NCBI RefSeq assembly: GCF_000350225.1
Contig: NW_005179090.1
Location: 352,628-416,627 of the forward strand
DNA: 64,000 nt
DNA from: Chondrus crispus
Lineage: Eukaryota > Rhodophyta > Florideophyceae > Gigartinales > Gigartinaceae
Direction: 5' to 3'
A program made the translations under genes and the position numbers. This document shows positions 41,792 through 51,873 of the stretch, piece after piece (the first letter of the stretch is position 1; each line of letters begins with the position of its first letter). The notes beneath the pieces were generated by a model. That model ran no database searches and was not told the origin of the DNA. It saw nothing but the letters and a program-made list of their open reading frames with translations.

Positions 41792-44488
41792 TCAACGGAT
41801 CGTACCGTTCGAGGGGGCCGACGAACCGGAAGCACGCCCCGTCGGAGGACAATAGCTGGGGTGCGAAGGCACGTCCGCCTCCGTCTCGTGAAGCGGTGGA
41901 AGGGCGACTACGCCATGCGTTGTCCACCCGCGAGCTGGGTTGACCGAAGTCGCGGGTTCGTCGGCCATCGAAGAGCCGAGCTCGCGACTCTGGTAAGGGT
42001 CTCGAAGGCCCTGACGTGGCACCGGGCCAGGAAGGCTCACGGCCGACGGGGCAGCGCGTTCGGCCCTGAGGGCGTCCCGCTCGCCGCGGTATCTATCGCG
42101 ATCGGACGCCGCGCGCCGGAGACCACTCGCCTGTAGAGAGGACGACTCTCGTAGAACCTTCAGCTCCTCCTGAGAGCCGCGGAGCCGCTCCGCCAGGGAG
42201 TCACGCTCTGCGGCAAACGCCTGTCGTTCCGCCCCGAGACGGCGCGCTTCGCTGCTACGTTCGACATACCAACTCGTGAGGGTACGGAGTAGCTCCTCTA
42301 CAGTCCAAGCCCTATCGACCAGACTCCCCAAGGCGCGAGACAACCTGGGGATTGCAGTGAGCTCGTCGCGAGCTAGGTCAAGGGTCAACGCGGTGTTCCG
42401 TTGGGCACTGAGGCAACCGACGGAGCCAAGAGAAGGCAGAGGGGGCAACGGGGACCCCAACGCAGTATCGTGACCCGCCTTGGGAAGCACCGACGGCACG
42501 CTTACCCTGGCCAACGCGATAGCGGGAAGCTCGCCGTCCAGGTCACGATACCGCTTCCGACGCGCCTCGCGCGCCGTAGACCCGACGCCTCCCTTACCTC
42601 GGGACGGGCCCGCGGTGGGGACGCTTGGACGGGCCATGAAGGAGTCGCTCCGATGGTCATACGCGAGAAAGAGGCTCCGAGTCCCTGTCGTGTAGTCCGT
42701 CCAAGGACGACGAGTACGTTCGGGCACCGCACCGGCGCGGTGCATCAGGTCTAGTACAGAGGAGTACGACCAGGCCACACACGGTGAGCCACGCTCGAGA
42801 GGATGCATGGAAACGTCCGGAAGGGATAGCGCCACTCGGCCAAGGAAGGAGAGTACCCCCACGGGCTGCACGAAAGCACGCCCGTGGAGAGAGACCTCAT
42901 TCATGAAGGCGTTACCGAGACACCACGCCCATTCTCGCTCGACGTTGTACGCGAGGTAATCGAAAACCGGGTGCTTCGGGTCACCGCAGGCGAAGCCGAA
43001 GTGCTTCAAGACGTAGGGGAGTAACGGGTGAACTCCCAACGAGGGGAGCGACTCCCCTACGACCGGCGGAAGCTCAGGGAAATCGCTTCTCGACAAGCCC
43101 GGGGAGAACGAGGCGGACGGGAACACGCGCCCGTCCTCTTCCCCGCGGTGCCGGTAAGTCGCCCAATCGTTGGGCGCCAGGGCAATGTAGTGAATCCGCG
43201 TGAGGGAGCATGCGGACTTCTGGAGGGCCGCTCGCGCCTTAGAGCAAGTGCGCGGACGGGGGCCGACGTAGAGCCCGGTGACCTCCGGGAGAATGAAGCG
43301 AGGGGGACCACGGGGTCCCCGGTGGAAGAGGTACGCCGACATCTGGTCGACATACTCGACCTCTTCCACGCAAAAAGCGAAAGTCCTATCGCTAGGAATC
43401 TCGTCGGGTAGTTGGTAAGGAGCGCCACCGCCCTCGGCGAGGAGGCGACCCAGCGCCAAGGAGGCCTCTTCGGTCAGCCCTCCTTCGTATATGGACCGAA
43501 TTCGTAGAAGGTCAGGACGTAGGGACTCCCTTGACAGCAGCTCGCCCACGGTGACGCCCGCCCGCGCATGGCGTCGCCACGCGTATGTCAAGCGACCGAG
43601 CGGTAGCGGGATTGACCGCTCCAAGGGCACCCCCAGCCACCTCGTGGAGGTGTTGGACGCCTCCCTCTCTACGCCCTCGTCGAGGCGGGGGGCAGCGCGC
43701 GGCGCACCGGGATGCCGGCAGCTGCTAAAGGCCCCAGGCGAGCCCTCCCCGGGGTCGTACGGGCCACCGCGGGGCCCCGTCATGAGGTCTCCACCGGATG
43801 GGCCGACCGCGTCGTCAACACGCTCAGGTCGAAGCGGCACCGAGGCCCCAGTCATCGGACGAGCATCTGGCGGCGGGAGGATGGAAGGCGGGGGGCATAA
43901 CTCGTCGGACACGGTAGAGGCGCGACCTCCCCGGGACTTCCGGAAAGGACGTGGAGGCCACCATGGCGAGGGAGCCGACGCATCGGCACCGGCGGAGGGT
44001 AGCCCGGATGCACCTCCCTCCTCGACGGAGGTGGGGTCCTCAGTGGTCAAGGGGCAGACAACCGGCGTGTCCGATCCACTGCCAGGCGGGGGCAGAGGGA
44101 GCGAGGGACCGCCCCGAGAAGGGATGAGGGACGACATAGGGAGACACGGGACGCGCGAACCGAGTACGCGACCGACAGAGTTGACGAGCCCGTGAGGAAG
44201 GACGGGAGAGGGAGCCGACCGAGCTGAGGCCGGATGAACGAGGACGGACTCCCACGACGGGGGTAGTAGGGTGATGAAGAGAACCAGCCCGGAGGGCACA
44301 CGCAGGATCGCGCGCCGGAAAGGGGGCAGGGGTGACGGAGTGACGACGAATCCGTCGTCCCCAGAAGGGGAGGAGGAATGACCTGAGCGCGCGTAGGGAG
44401 GTGCGAGACGGAATACGGAGGATAGCGAGCAGGGAGCAGAATCGACAGGGAGAGCGGAATCGACCGTATAGACGGCGTGGCCGGACAT
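41792..44488 (-). CDS. 898-residue antisense ORF inside the Gypsy
   Basis: A single uninterrupted frame on the strand opposite gag-pol, starting 60 bp inside the 3' LTR boundary. The N-terminal 290 residues are Pro/Ser-rich and probably disordered. Residues of about 300-600 look globular (LPLGRLTYAWRRHARAG, ALGRLLAEGG, YVLKHFGFACGD, YLAYNVEREWAWCLGNAF). Residues of about 720-812 form a charged heptad-like coiled coil (SEARRLGAERQAFAAERDSL). I recognise no family. Some plant Gypsy elements also carry a long antisense ORF in this position; whether this one is related is unknown. A chance ORF is possible at this GC content, but 2.7 kb without a stop plus ordered composition argue for a gene. Antisense transcription from the 3' LTR would be needed. 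Confidence 0.6.
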   Translation of the reverse strand: MSGHAVYTVDSALPVDSAPCSLSSVFRLAPPYARSGHSSSPSGDDGFVVTPSPLPPFRRAILRVPSGLVLFITLLPPSWESVLVHPASARSAPSPVLPHGLVNSVGRVLGSRVPCLPMSSLIPSRGGPSLPLPPPGSGSDTPVVCPLTTEDPTSVEEGGASGLPSAGADASAPSPWWPPRPFRKSRGGRASTVSDELCPPPSILPPPDARPMTGASVPLRPERVDDAVGPSGGDLMTGPRGGPYDPGEGSPGAFSSCRHPGAPRAAPRLDEGVEREASNTSTRWLGVPLERSIPLPLGRLTYAWRRHARAGVTVGELLSRESLRPDLLRIRSIYEGGLTEEASLALGRLLAEGGGAPYQLPDEIPSDRTFAFCVEEVEYVDQMSAYLFHRGPRGPPRFILPEVTGLYVGPRPRTCSKARAALQKSACSLTRIHYIALAPNDWATYRHRGEEDGRVFPSASFSPGLSRSDFPELPPVVGESLPSLGVHPLLPYVLKHFGFACGDPKHPVFDYLAYNVEREWAWCLGNAFMNEVSLHGRAFVQPVGVLSFLGRVALSLPDVSMHPLERGSPCVAWSYSSVLDLMHRAGAVPERTRRPWTDYTTGTRSLFLAYDHRSDSFMARPSVPTAGPSRGKGGVGSTAREARRKRYRDLDGELPAIALARVSVPSVLPKAGHDTALGSPLPPLPSLGSVGCLSAQRNTALTLDLARDELTAIPRLSRALGSLVDRAWTVEELLRTLTSWYVERSSEARRLGAERQAFAAERDSLAERLRGSQEELKVLRESSSLQASGLRRAASDRDRYRGERDALRAERAAPSAVSLPGPVPRQGLRDPYQSRELGSSMADEPATSVNPARGWTTHGVVALPPLHETEADVPSHPSYCPPTGRASGSSAPSNGTIR

Positions 44489-44530
44489 GTTGTCCCCTCT
44501 CTACAAGCACCCGTGGACGCGGACGTCCCC

Positions 44531-44547
44531 GCTTAAGGGGGGGGCCG
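44531..44547 (+). promoter_or_regulatory. 3' polypurine tract of Gypsy
   Basis: GCTTAAGGGGGGGGCCG immediately precedes the 3' LTR and would prime plus-strand synthesis. Confidence 0.75.
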
Positions 44548-45219
44548 TGTAGTATAACCCCCCCCCTGGGGCTTTATTTTAGATTAGATCAACTCAGGAT
44601 CGGATCGGTTACTGTAGAGCTCGATGCTCTACAGTACCACCACGTGTAACCCCGAGTACAGGGGGCGCACGTGTACACGTGTACACGCGGGACCGAAGAG
44701 CGCGCACACACACGTGTACTGTCAGCCCCGATGACTGACAGTATTACAGTGTCGACCGACCGCTACAGTACGTCGCCACAGTACATCGGTACTGTACTAT
44801 TATGATAGGTTATTATGTACATTAAATATGGAGCGGACCGGCGGCGGTGGAGGAAGACAAGCACGGACTTGTCACCCACCGACCGTCAAGGTCCGACTTC
44901 CCGCTTATTCTAAGGTAGCGTTCGCTAACTACCTTAGAGCGGCACCGAGCGCGGGTTGAGGACGCGCGCGGTACGCCCACGAGCCGGCTCCGCCTCCGCC
45001 CGTCGGTACTGGATCGTTACCCAGTACCGCGCCGGGGCGTCGAGGCGTCGAACCGCTCGCGCGTACCGGCGTCCTCCCCGTTCCCGCTCTACCACGCTAC
45101 CCGGGCCCGCTGCCCGGTGCCGTTAGCTGGTGTCACGCTTCACCCCCGTCTTCCCGTTCGGACGGGGTCTACGTCGAGCTGTGCATACACCCCTCTCCGT
45201 TGGGGGTGTTTATGCTACA
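44548..45219 (+). repeat. 3' LTR of Gypsy
   Basis: Same termini as the 5' LTR. By eye about 12 transitions and 4 transversions separate the two, plus one-base length differences in the C runs. Confidence 0.95.
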
Positions 45220-48142
45220 ATGAGGAGCCCCGCTTTTCCTTGATGTTTAAATGTGCCATTGAAGCGGGGGTGTTTTTTGATGTATACCGGTTTCGTTTGG
45301 GGGAAGCGTTCATGGAGGTATGGTGAACTGATGTCCATGTGTTCTAGTGACCAATTGCGGGAGGCGGCTATGGCTAATAGGAGCCGTACTGTAGTCTTGT
45401 CCGCCATGTGCGTGGTTACTTGGTCGGAGTCGTAGTGCTTTCCAGGTGTCATACGGTCGCCTCTTGCAGCGCATCTTGCTTTGCGCTCAGTGACGGCTCC
45501 TGTGTGGTCCCGTATGTAGCGGTAAGTCATGGTGAGCGGTATTAATTTTTCGTGTTTTGGGATCATGCTGTCGGGGATCCATTTGATGGTGTTTTTGTCA
45601 TCTAATTTTTCTAGTTCGGCGTCGTGCGCTCGCGCCCATTCGTGCGCGTCGGGGTAGTTGCGAGCTTCTTGTCTGGTGCGGGGGTCTGGCGCGGTTATCT
45701 GAGGAGTGGGTTGGGGTGGAGAGGTAGAGGTGGCGCGAAGGACGGCGTTGGTGGTGACAGCTGGGTCATGTGACTTGGTGTATGGGAGGAAGTCTTGTGT
45801 GCGGACTGTGTGATATTGGTGCGTGTGGGTATCTTGAACGGTGATTGAGCGGGGGTTGTTGGCGTACATATAGCGTACAGGTCGGCTGCGTGACTCGAGT
45901 TTCTTCTTATTTGCGTAGATCGGGACGGTCCCGATCTGGCCGAAGATGAGGAGTTGTTTGGGTTTCGCCGGTTGGCTGTGCCACAGTGTGTATGGGGCTT
46001 GGTTTGTTGCGCTGTGAGGTAGGATGTTGTACTTGTAGGCAGCGTCTCGTACCGCGTCTTCCCAGTATGTTGCAGGCAAGTTTTCGTGGTGTAAGTTTGC
46101 TCTTGCCGCATTCATGAGGGTTTGATTAATTCTTTCGGCGATGGAATTTTCTTGAGGTTGGTGAGACGTGTTGTTTTCGTACTGTATTCCTAGAGCGGCG
46201 TAGGTTTGGAGCGCATGATTGGATTTGAATTCTCGGGCGTTGTCGGTGCGGTATATTTTAGGGAGACGGTTGCGGTGTTTGAGTCGGGCAAAGAATTGAC
46301 TCATGATGATGCCAACTTCGTTCCGTGATTTGAGGAAGTACAGTATGACATGCCGTGAGGTGGCGTCGATGTACGTAAGAAAGTGTAGATTGCCGTGCGT
46401 AGATCTGGGGTGGATCGGTCCGCAGGTGTCTGAACTGAGATATTCACCGGGGGCATAGTGGTGTGGTGCGGGCGTGTGGCGTGCTGGTCGTTGTTTGGCG
46501 TGCGAGCATGCCGAGCATGATATGCGAATTTTTGTGGTTGCCAGTGATGCTGGAAGGCCGTGTACTGTTTTAGTTTTTGCGATATTTTGTATTGTGCGGA
46601 GGGGGGCGTGGTTGAGTTTGAGATGCCAGTGATGTAGAATTCTGTCGGCTGTCTTACAGGGGATTTGTGGTATGTGGGGCGCTGGTGTCGATTTAATGGA
46701 TCTTGGTGTGTGGTCCCATGACTGTGTAAGGCCGGTGGGTGTGGCTTTGCTGGTTGTGAGGGGTGTGGCGGTGGATCTGGTTGTCTGTTGCGGTGCCCTT
46801 TTCGTTCGTGGTTTGGGAATTGGTCTTGTGCGGGCTGCTCTGGCTTGTGGTTTTGGGGTTGATTTCCATGCATACGCTCGGATCTGAGAGTCCCATGGCG
46901 CCGTGCCAATGACAGTGCCACGTGAATTTTTGTCAAATATGTAGGCTACATCTGGTGTGAATAGGACGTTGCCATGTTTTTGCGTTATGGATCTGACAGA
47001 GAGGAGATTGCTGGGGATTCTGGGTGATACGACGGCGGTGACTTTCAGGGGGTGACCCTTATTCGTCCGTATCGTCGTCTGTTCGATGTGTGTACAGGGT
47101 ACAGTTTGGGTAGTGGCCGTTTTGGTTTTGGTTGGGGCTAGTCGAGGGTTGTGCAGTGAGGAGAGTGACTGCATGTGGGAGGGGCGTGCTCCCGAGTCCA
47201 GGATATACGTACAGTGATCTTCAAGAAGATCGACCCTTGGCGCTTGGTTGAGCACGTTGGTGTGTCCTGCGTCTGGGTCTTGTGCGTAGTCGACCTGGCT
47301 TTGTGCGAGGTGGGCCGTGTTGAGGAGCTTGGGACGTGTTGTTGGACGGATGTATCGGTGGCGAGGGTGGGCTGGATGGTTGCACTCTTGATCCGTGTGT
47401 CTCGGTCGAGTGACGCCTCGGGACATGTGGAAGCGACACGGATTTTTCGGCACCGGTAGGTTGTGTTGGGGCCGGCGGGTGTACCATGGAGCGGGTGTCT
47501 TGTTTCGGAATGAGTTGGCAGGACCACCAATGTCGCCATGCATGCTTGCGGGTTTAGGGAGGGATGATCGCTGGTACAGATCTAAGCGACTGAACTTGTG
47601 TACGAAGTCTTTGGTGTCTTTGGGATCGAGGGCGATGAGCTGGCTTCCTATGGTGGCTGTGGCTGGGTTGAATCTCAGACCATCTATGAGAAACTCGACA
47701 GTAGTCTTGGGGTCAGAGATGTCTGGGAACCGGGCTGCTATCATCTTTGTTCGAATCTTTTCGTGGGCGTTGATGTACTCTTCTAGCGTCATTTCGGGCT
47801 TGTAATGGGCTTGCTCTGCCAGTTGCTTTAGGTACTTGTGATCTGATGCGTTTGTGGTGTCGAGGTGGGAGGTGACGGCTTGTACTAGATCGTAGGGAGT
47901 GGGATCACTGGTTGGCGTGAGGATGAGATTGGCTATTTGGGGGGTATGGACGTAATTAATTTTCCAAGAAGGTAGTTCTTGTTCTTGTGGAATGTGTTGA
48001 AGTCGGTTGGGTTTTGCGGGGGTAGGGGGTTGCCTGTGATGTGTTCGATAGCTCCGATGGTGTGTGCTGCTGCGCGGGTGGCTACCATCCAGGGGCCATA
48101 GTTGGTGGGGTCTAGTCTTGGGATGTGTGGTCGTTTTTCCAT
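45220..48142 (-). pseudogene. Copia C polyprotein, 3' truncated, one frameshift
   Basis: Compared with Copia D, the real Gag start is ATG 48142 (MEKRPHIPRLDPTNYGPW). The frame shifts at a G6 run (47939-47944, plus strand), one base short, into the long frame that continues to the Gypsy. Gag includes a C-x2-H ... H-x4-C knuckle-like block (CRFHMSRG ... HTDQEC). Protease: ILDSGARPSH. Integrase: LSSDTCGPI, KIYRTDNAREF and QENSIAERINQTL, all three acidic residues present. RT begins (ITAPDPRTRQEARNYPDA ... LEHMDISSPYLHERF) and is lost at GKAGLL. Without the missing half it cannot function. Confidence 0.9.
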
Positions 48143-48360
48143 TGTGTCGGTGTTGTGTTGTGCACGACATTCACACATGTGTGAATGTCTTGTGTCGTGA
48201 TCGTGGGTTGTGTCCGTGGAGGTTTGTATGTGAGGTGATGGTGATGGTTCAGCCTGGGGCTCCTCCGCAGGGGGAGGGATCGGTGTGTTCTTGTCGTTGT
48301 GGGAATTGTTGTTGTTGATGTATAGCGGTGTGGATGTCGTGTTATGCAGGGTAGCGAAGG

Positions 48361-48372
48361 GTGCCCATAACC
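48361..48372 (-). promoter_or_regulatory. half-tRNA primer-binding site of Copia C
   Basis: On the minus strand GGTTATGGGCAC directly follows the 5' LTR. Its first ten bases complement GCCCATAACC of the eukaryotic initiator tRNA-Met anticodon stem-loop, as in Drosophila copia, which primes from a cleaved tRNA half. Confidence 0.75.
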
Positions 48373-48471
48373 TGTGTGAACTGGAGACCGATAACTCCTC
48401 CTCGTTTACTCGTCGTCGCTCGTGGGTTAAGTATGTCCTGTATAGGACAGACTATCCTGTGCGGTCAGACA
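48373..48471 (-). repeat. 5' LTR of Copia C (99 bp)
   Basis: On the plus strand it runs TGTGTGAACTGG ... GCGGTCAGACA. It shares CTCGTCGTCG and CCTGTGCGGTCAGACA with the Copia D LTRs. Unusually short for Copia. Confidence 0.85.
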
Positions 48472-48996
48472 AATATCACAGGTGCCCTAGGGAACTTTCG
48501 ATATCCACCTGATATCGCAGGTGCATGCAATCTCGACCGAGACAGTTTCGACCTGTGCGCGTTTCTTCATTTTATTAGGTATAATTTCCTCGGGGATTAG
48601 CCGAGAGACAAGTGTGTTGTCACATGGGGCACGAGGGCAGATATCTGCCCTCGTGCCCCGTGTGACAACCTATACGTGTGAAGTGAGATGATGTCTGCTT
48701 ATACCATACATACTTCATTGGCGCACTCAGAGAGCGGCTCAGGTCAGCCCCCGGTAAATCTAGACATTAATCGCAGTGCTCACGAGCCCTTGGCGTGTTG
48801 GAAGGAAATGTTCAACGTTTTGAGAGCGAAAGGCTGCTGCTTGCGTCTTTATTTTGTAAAATTTGGAAGTATCGAGAGCGACGTTGCGCGAGATTCGCGA
48901 GCACGGGTTAAGTTTAGTGTTGTTGATGGGCAGAGTGAGTAGCATCCCAAAGGTCAGCCTGGCTCACCATATCGAAACATCTCTCCTTCTGCTTCC
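48472..48996. other. intergenic with a long palindrome
   Basis: No gene. The palindrome at 48616-48669 is listed separately. Confidence 0.5.
48616..48669. repeat. 54-bp palindrome with no spacer
   Basis: 27-bp arms meet at AGATATCT, with one mismatch (T against G) in the outer half. The core reads CACGAGGGCAGATATCTGCC. Such a perfect dyad would extrude or stall replication readily. Confidence 0.9.
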
Positions 48997-49692
48997 TTAG
49001 AAGAGAATGTTGAGCCTATCAACCTCAGATGGCTGAACGGCACCATCGATATCCGCAGCAACCACGTCAGACGAGTTGTTGGACACCACCAGAAGGTTGC
49101 TTCCGTTATCGAATGAAACGTTAGTAACCTCGATGAAAGCGAAAGCGACTGTCGGGATGTTGCTCTGACCGGTGGCTGACAAAGTACCGGTGATCCTGAT
49201 TTCGCTGTCGACGACGCTTTCGAGGATCTCCTCGATGGCGGTGGTTTTCGTTTCGAAGTTCTCAATGTTCTCGGCAGCCTCGGCGACCTGCTCGGTACTG
49301 ATGCTCTCAGCGAAGTCCAGGCCCAAGATCTCAAAGATGGGAAGCTTGAGGGAGCGGTCGAAATTGCTGACGAGCTCTTCGAACTGAACGCGCTCCTCGG
49401 CGGTGAGGGTCGACGAAGGTGGAGCTCATTCTGTTTATGGTCTCAGCATCGACAGCGGTGACGGTGACGTCGAAATCTAAGGTGGCATTGGCGCCTCGGA
49501 CAACACTGACCATGACCCTAGTGATACGGCCGAAGTCGTTGGAGGTCTCGGTGACGGCGAATTCACTGGTCACGGACTGGCGGGTGACGGGGACGAGGCT
49601 TTTGACCACGTTGACGATGCGGCGGGAGCAGGGCCGGCGAGGGCGGCGGAGAAGAAGATGGCGAGGCAAGCGATAAACTTTGCGGAGACCAT
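48997..49692 (-). pseudogene. secreted protein, paralogue of the 53602 gene, two compensating shifts
   Basis: ATG 49692 opens a clear signal peptide (VSAKFIACLAIFFSAALAG). The next block (RRIVNVVKSLVPVTRQ, GRITRVMVSVVRGANATLDF, VTAVDAETIN) is in a different frame. From about 49405 the first frame returns (LTAEERVQFEELV, PTVAFAFIEVTNVSFDNGSN, LLVVSNNSSDVVA) to the stop at 48997. Each block aligns with the intact paralogue at 52811-53602 in the same order. The family is unknown to me. The mature region alternates hydrophobic strands, suggesting a beta-rich extracellular domain. Two opposite one-base shifts about 290 bp apart are odd for random decay and could be sequence errors. Confidence 0.65.
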
Positions 49693-50336
49693 TTTGGGAT
49701 ATAGTTTAGTGAGGCGGAGGGATGCGAAGGGAATTGGCTGCAGATTTGTGTGTGGGAAAGTTCGAAGCGGGAAGCCATTCGGGTGTGGTTCAATAGGGAA
49801 GTGAGAGGAGGGGAGAATTGAATGGCTGCATTTGCTGAGAAGGAATGATGGTGCCTGAGGATGGACAGAGCGGACGTAGTGACAAGATGACTCCAGTGAC
49901 CAGGATGGTACAGAAATGCCATAAGCTTTGAGGACGGGGAATGAAGATGGAGAAAGTCCACGGTTGCAATTTAGTTTTTGTTTAAATCATGTGACATGAC
50001 CTGGAGAATTGCCGATTCGTTGGTGGCAATGAAGAAGGAAATGAGGAAATTAATATGGTGACGACGAAGTGAAATCAGAATTAGAAATTATGGAAGGATG
50101 CGGCTGGCGGGGTGAAGGACTAAGTGAAGGCAAAGTGTCGATGCATGCGGAGGAATGGGATGCAAATTGGTGAAGACATTGAGGCAGGGTAGGTCTTCGA
50201 AACAAGACAGGAAGTCGTAAAGCATAATCGTGAGCGAAAGGAGACGTGACTGTGGCGAGATTAAAGCTGTTTGTTTGTGAAGCGGAGAGATTTGGAGGGT
50301 GTGTGTGAGGGGGTGTGTGGATGTCGCATGTACAGT
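49693..50336. other. 5' flank of the secreted-protein paralogue
   Basis: No gene. The upstream minus strand is purine/pyrimidine-biased; no clear TATA box is seen. Confidence 0.4.
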
Positions 50337-50367
50337 GCACGAAACAGGAATAAATACACCCATCGAC
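50337..50367. repeat. outer inverted repeat, left (31 bp)
   Basis: Complement of 51843-51873 with one mismatch; contains AGGAATAAATACACCCATCG. The pair brackets the Tc1 element, lying about 110-120 bp outside its ends. Confidence 0.85.
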
Positions 50368-50474
50368 GAGGACCAATCTGACACTTCGTGATCAGTCCAT
50401 TCACAAACTGCAACGTACGCGAGTCCGACACGCGTCAATGAATGCTCGTATCAATACAATCGCACCACTGTCTA

Positions 50475-51720
50475 GCTATCTTTAAAGAACTGGGCGAAAT
50501 TGATATAAATACGCAAAATCTGATATGACACAAAACATAAAGAAGCATTTAATACTTTGTTGTACCACCTCGCGCATCCTTAACAGCATGCATACGACGC
50601 GGTAGACTCGTGTACAGCTTCAAGAGAAGCTCCAACCCTACTGTAGACCAAGCTTCTTCAATAGAATCCTTTAAAGCTGCCACATTCAGGTAATGCTTTC
50701 CCCATGCGTAAACCATCCTAGCCATCACACCCCAGACATTCGCGATGATATTCAGGTCCAGAGACTTCGCAGGCCACCGTAGAGTCCTAATAGAATGTTC
50801 TGATAGCCAAATTCTAGTGAAATTTGTGGTATGTTTCGGGGCGTTATCTTGCTGGAAACCCGAACTGTGCCCTTCTCCAAAAACCTCTGAGCCAAATGGT
50901 AGCAAATCGTTACGGAGAACATCGACATACTTTGTTGAATCTTGCCTTCCATCCATAAAAATAATTGGGGACACACCGTATAAACTGATAGCAGCCCATA
51001 CTATGACAGAAAATCCACCATTTTGTCGCTTAGAAAACATTCGCTCTCTGGTGCGAAGAACATGACAATATGAGGCTAAACCATCAGGACCGTCACCATT
51101 GAATTTTTGTCATCACTGAAGACTACAGCGTTCCAAAACTCCTCACCTTTGCATATATATGTACGGCACCACTTGACCTTTTTTTGCTTTTGTTGAAGGG
51201 TCATCTGCGGTGCCGTTATCATTTTTTATACTTGAGGTAAGGCACAGCGCTCAGTATTTGCTGGACGCGTCTGTGCCTAATGGGCAGCTTGAGCGCAGCC
51301 TGAATAGCTCTTGCGCTCTCCTCTCCGTTTAAAGCCATCCGAGTTACAGCTCTTTTCCGCGTTTCTGATATCTTCTGGTTTCCTTTCCAATGTTAAGGAT
51401 GATTGTGTTTAAATCCTTGTCGTACGACACCCTTTACTGCCCTTACAGACCGATTCACAGTCTCTTCAATGCTGCGAAATGAGATGCATTCTTTGTGGAG
51501 TGCCAGGATCTGTCCACGCTCAAAATCGGTTATGGCAGGGCCTCGAGGCATGTTGGTGGATGATTGAGATGTTTGGGTTGCATAAATGAGTAGTCCGAGT
51601 TCCTATCGTGATGTTTAGAGCGGTACATAGCACTTTACGGTCTTGTTTTTGTCGCCCTAAAGGTACTGTGCTTTACGGTATTTCGCGTATTTATACGAGT
51701 TTCTCGCGGTTTTCAAGAGC
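50475..51720 (-). mobile_element. Tc1/mariner-like transposon, degenerate
   Basis: Imperfect terminal inverted repeats share TATAAATACGC and start AGCT next to TA at 50473-50474 and 51721-51722. Length about 1.25 kb. The minus-strand transposase is broken. Confidence 0.75.
50549..51551 (-). pseudogene. Tc1 transposase with lost catalytic Glu
   Basis: ATG 51551 begins the paired-like DNA-binding domain (PAITDFERGQILAL, SIEETVNRS). A TAA near 51395 and shifts near 51105 break the frame. The catalytic part from 51040 reads GGFSVIVWAAIS, GFQQDNAPKHT and LDLNIIANVWG. The family consensus of the last block is SPDLNPIENVWG, so the third catalytic residue (Glu) is Ala here. The frame ends at 50549. 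A dead copy. Confidence 0.85.
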
Positions 51721-51842
51721 TAACTCCAGACTAGTATCCTTTTGCAGCAGTTGGCCTCTACAAATGTTTATTCCGTGGTGCACTGGTACTGTACACGAGG
51801 CGATGCTTTAAAAGGGGTACGGGAAGTGTTCTTTACGTGGTG

Positions 51843-51873
51843 GTCGATGGGTGTATTTATTCCTGTTTCGCGC
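51843..51873. repeat. outer inverted repeat, right (31 bp)
   Basis: Partner of 50337-50367. Confidence 0.85.

Larger units (their letters stand above)
31043..45219 (+). mobile_element. 14.2-kb chromodomain Gypsy LTR retrotransposon with antisense ORF
   Basis: Two 672-bp LTRs flank a primer-binding site, Gag, Pol with a C-terminal chromodomain, a 2.7-kb GC-rich region without recognised genes, and a 2.7-kb ORF on the opposite strand. Gag and Pol are in Gypsy order (PR-RT-RH-INT). The whole element is GC-rich, in sharp contrast to its neighbours. No target duplication is visible: the bases before 31043 belong to the 26-bp minisatellite, while those after 45219 are Copia coding sequence. The LTRs differ at about 16 sites by eye, so the insertion is not very recent. 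Confidence 0.93.
45220..48471 (-). mobile_element. Copia LTR retrotransposon C, cut by the Gypsy
   Basis: Minus-strand element with a 99-bp 5' LTR (48373-48471), a primer site and a Gag-PR-INT-RT reading frame that stops dead at the Gypsy 3' LTR, inside the RT (GKAGLL). The missing RT end, RNase H and 3' LTR are not found left of the Gypsy. It is closely related to Copia D at 56416-60836. Confidence 0.9.
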
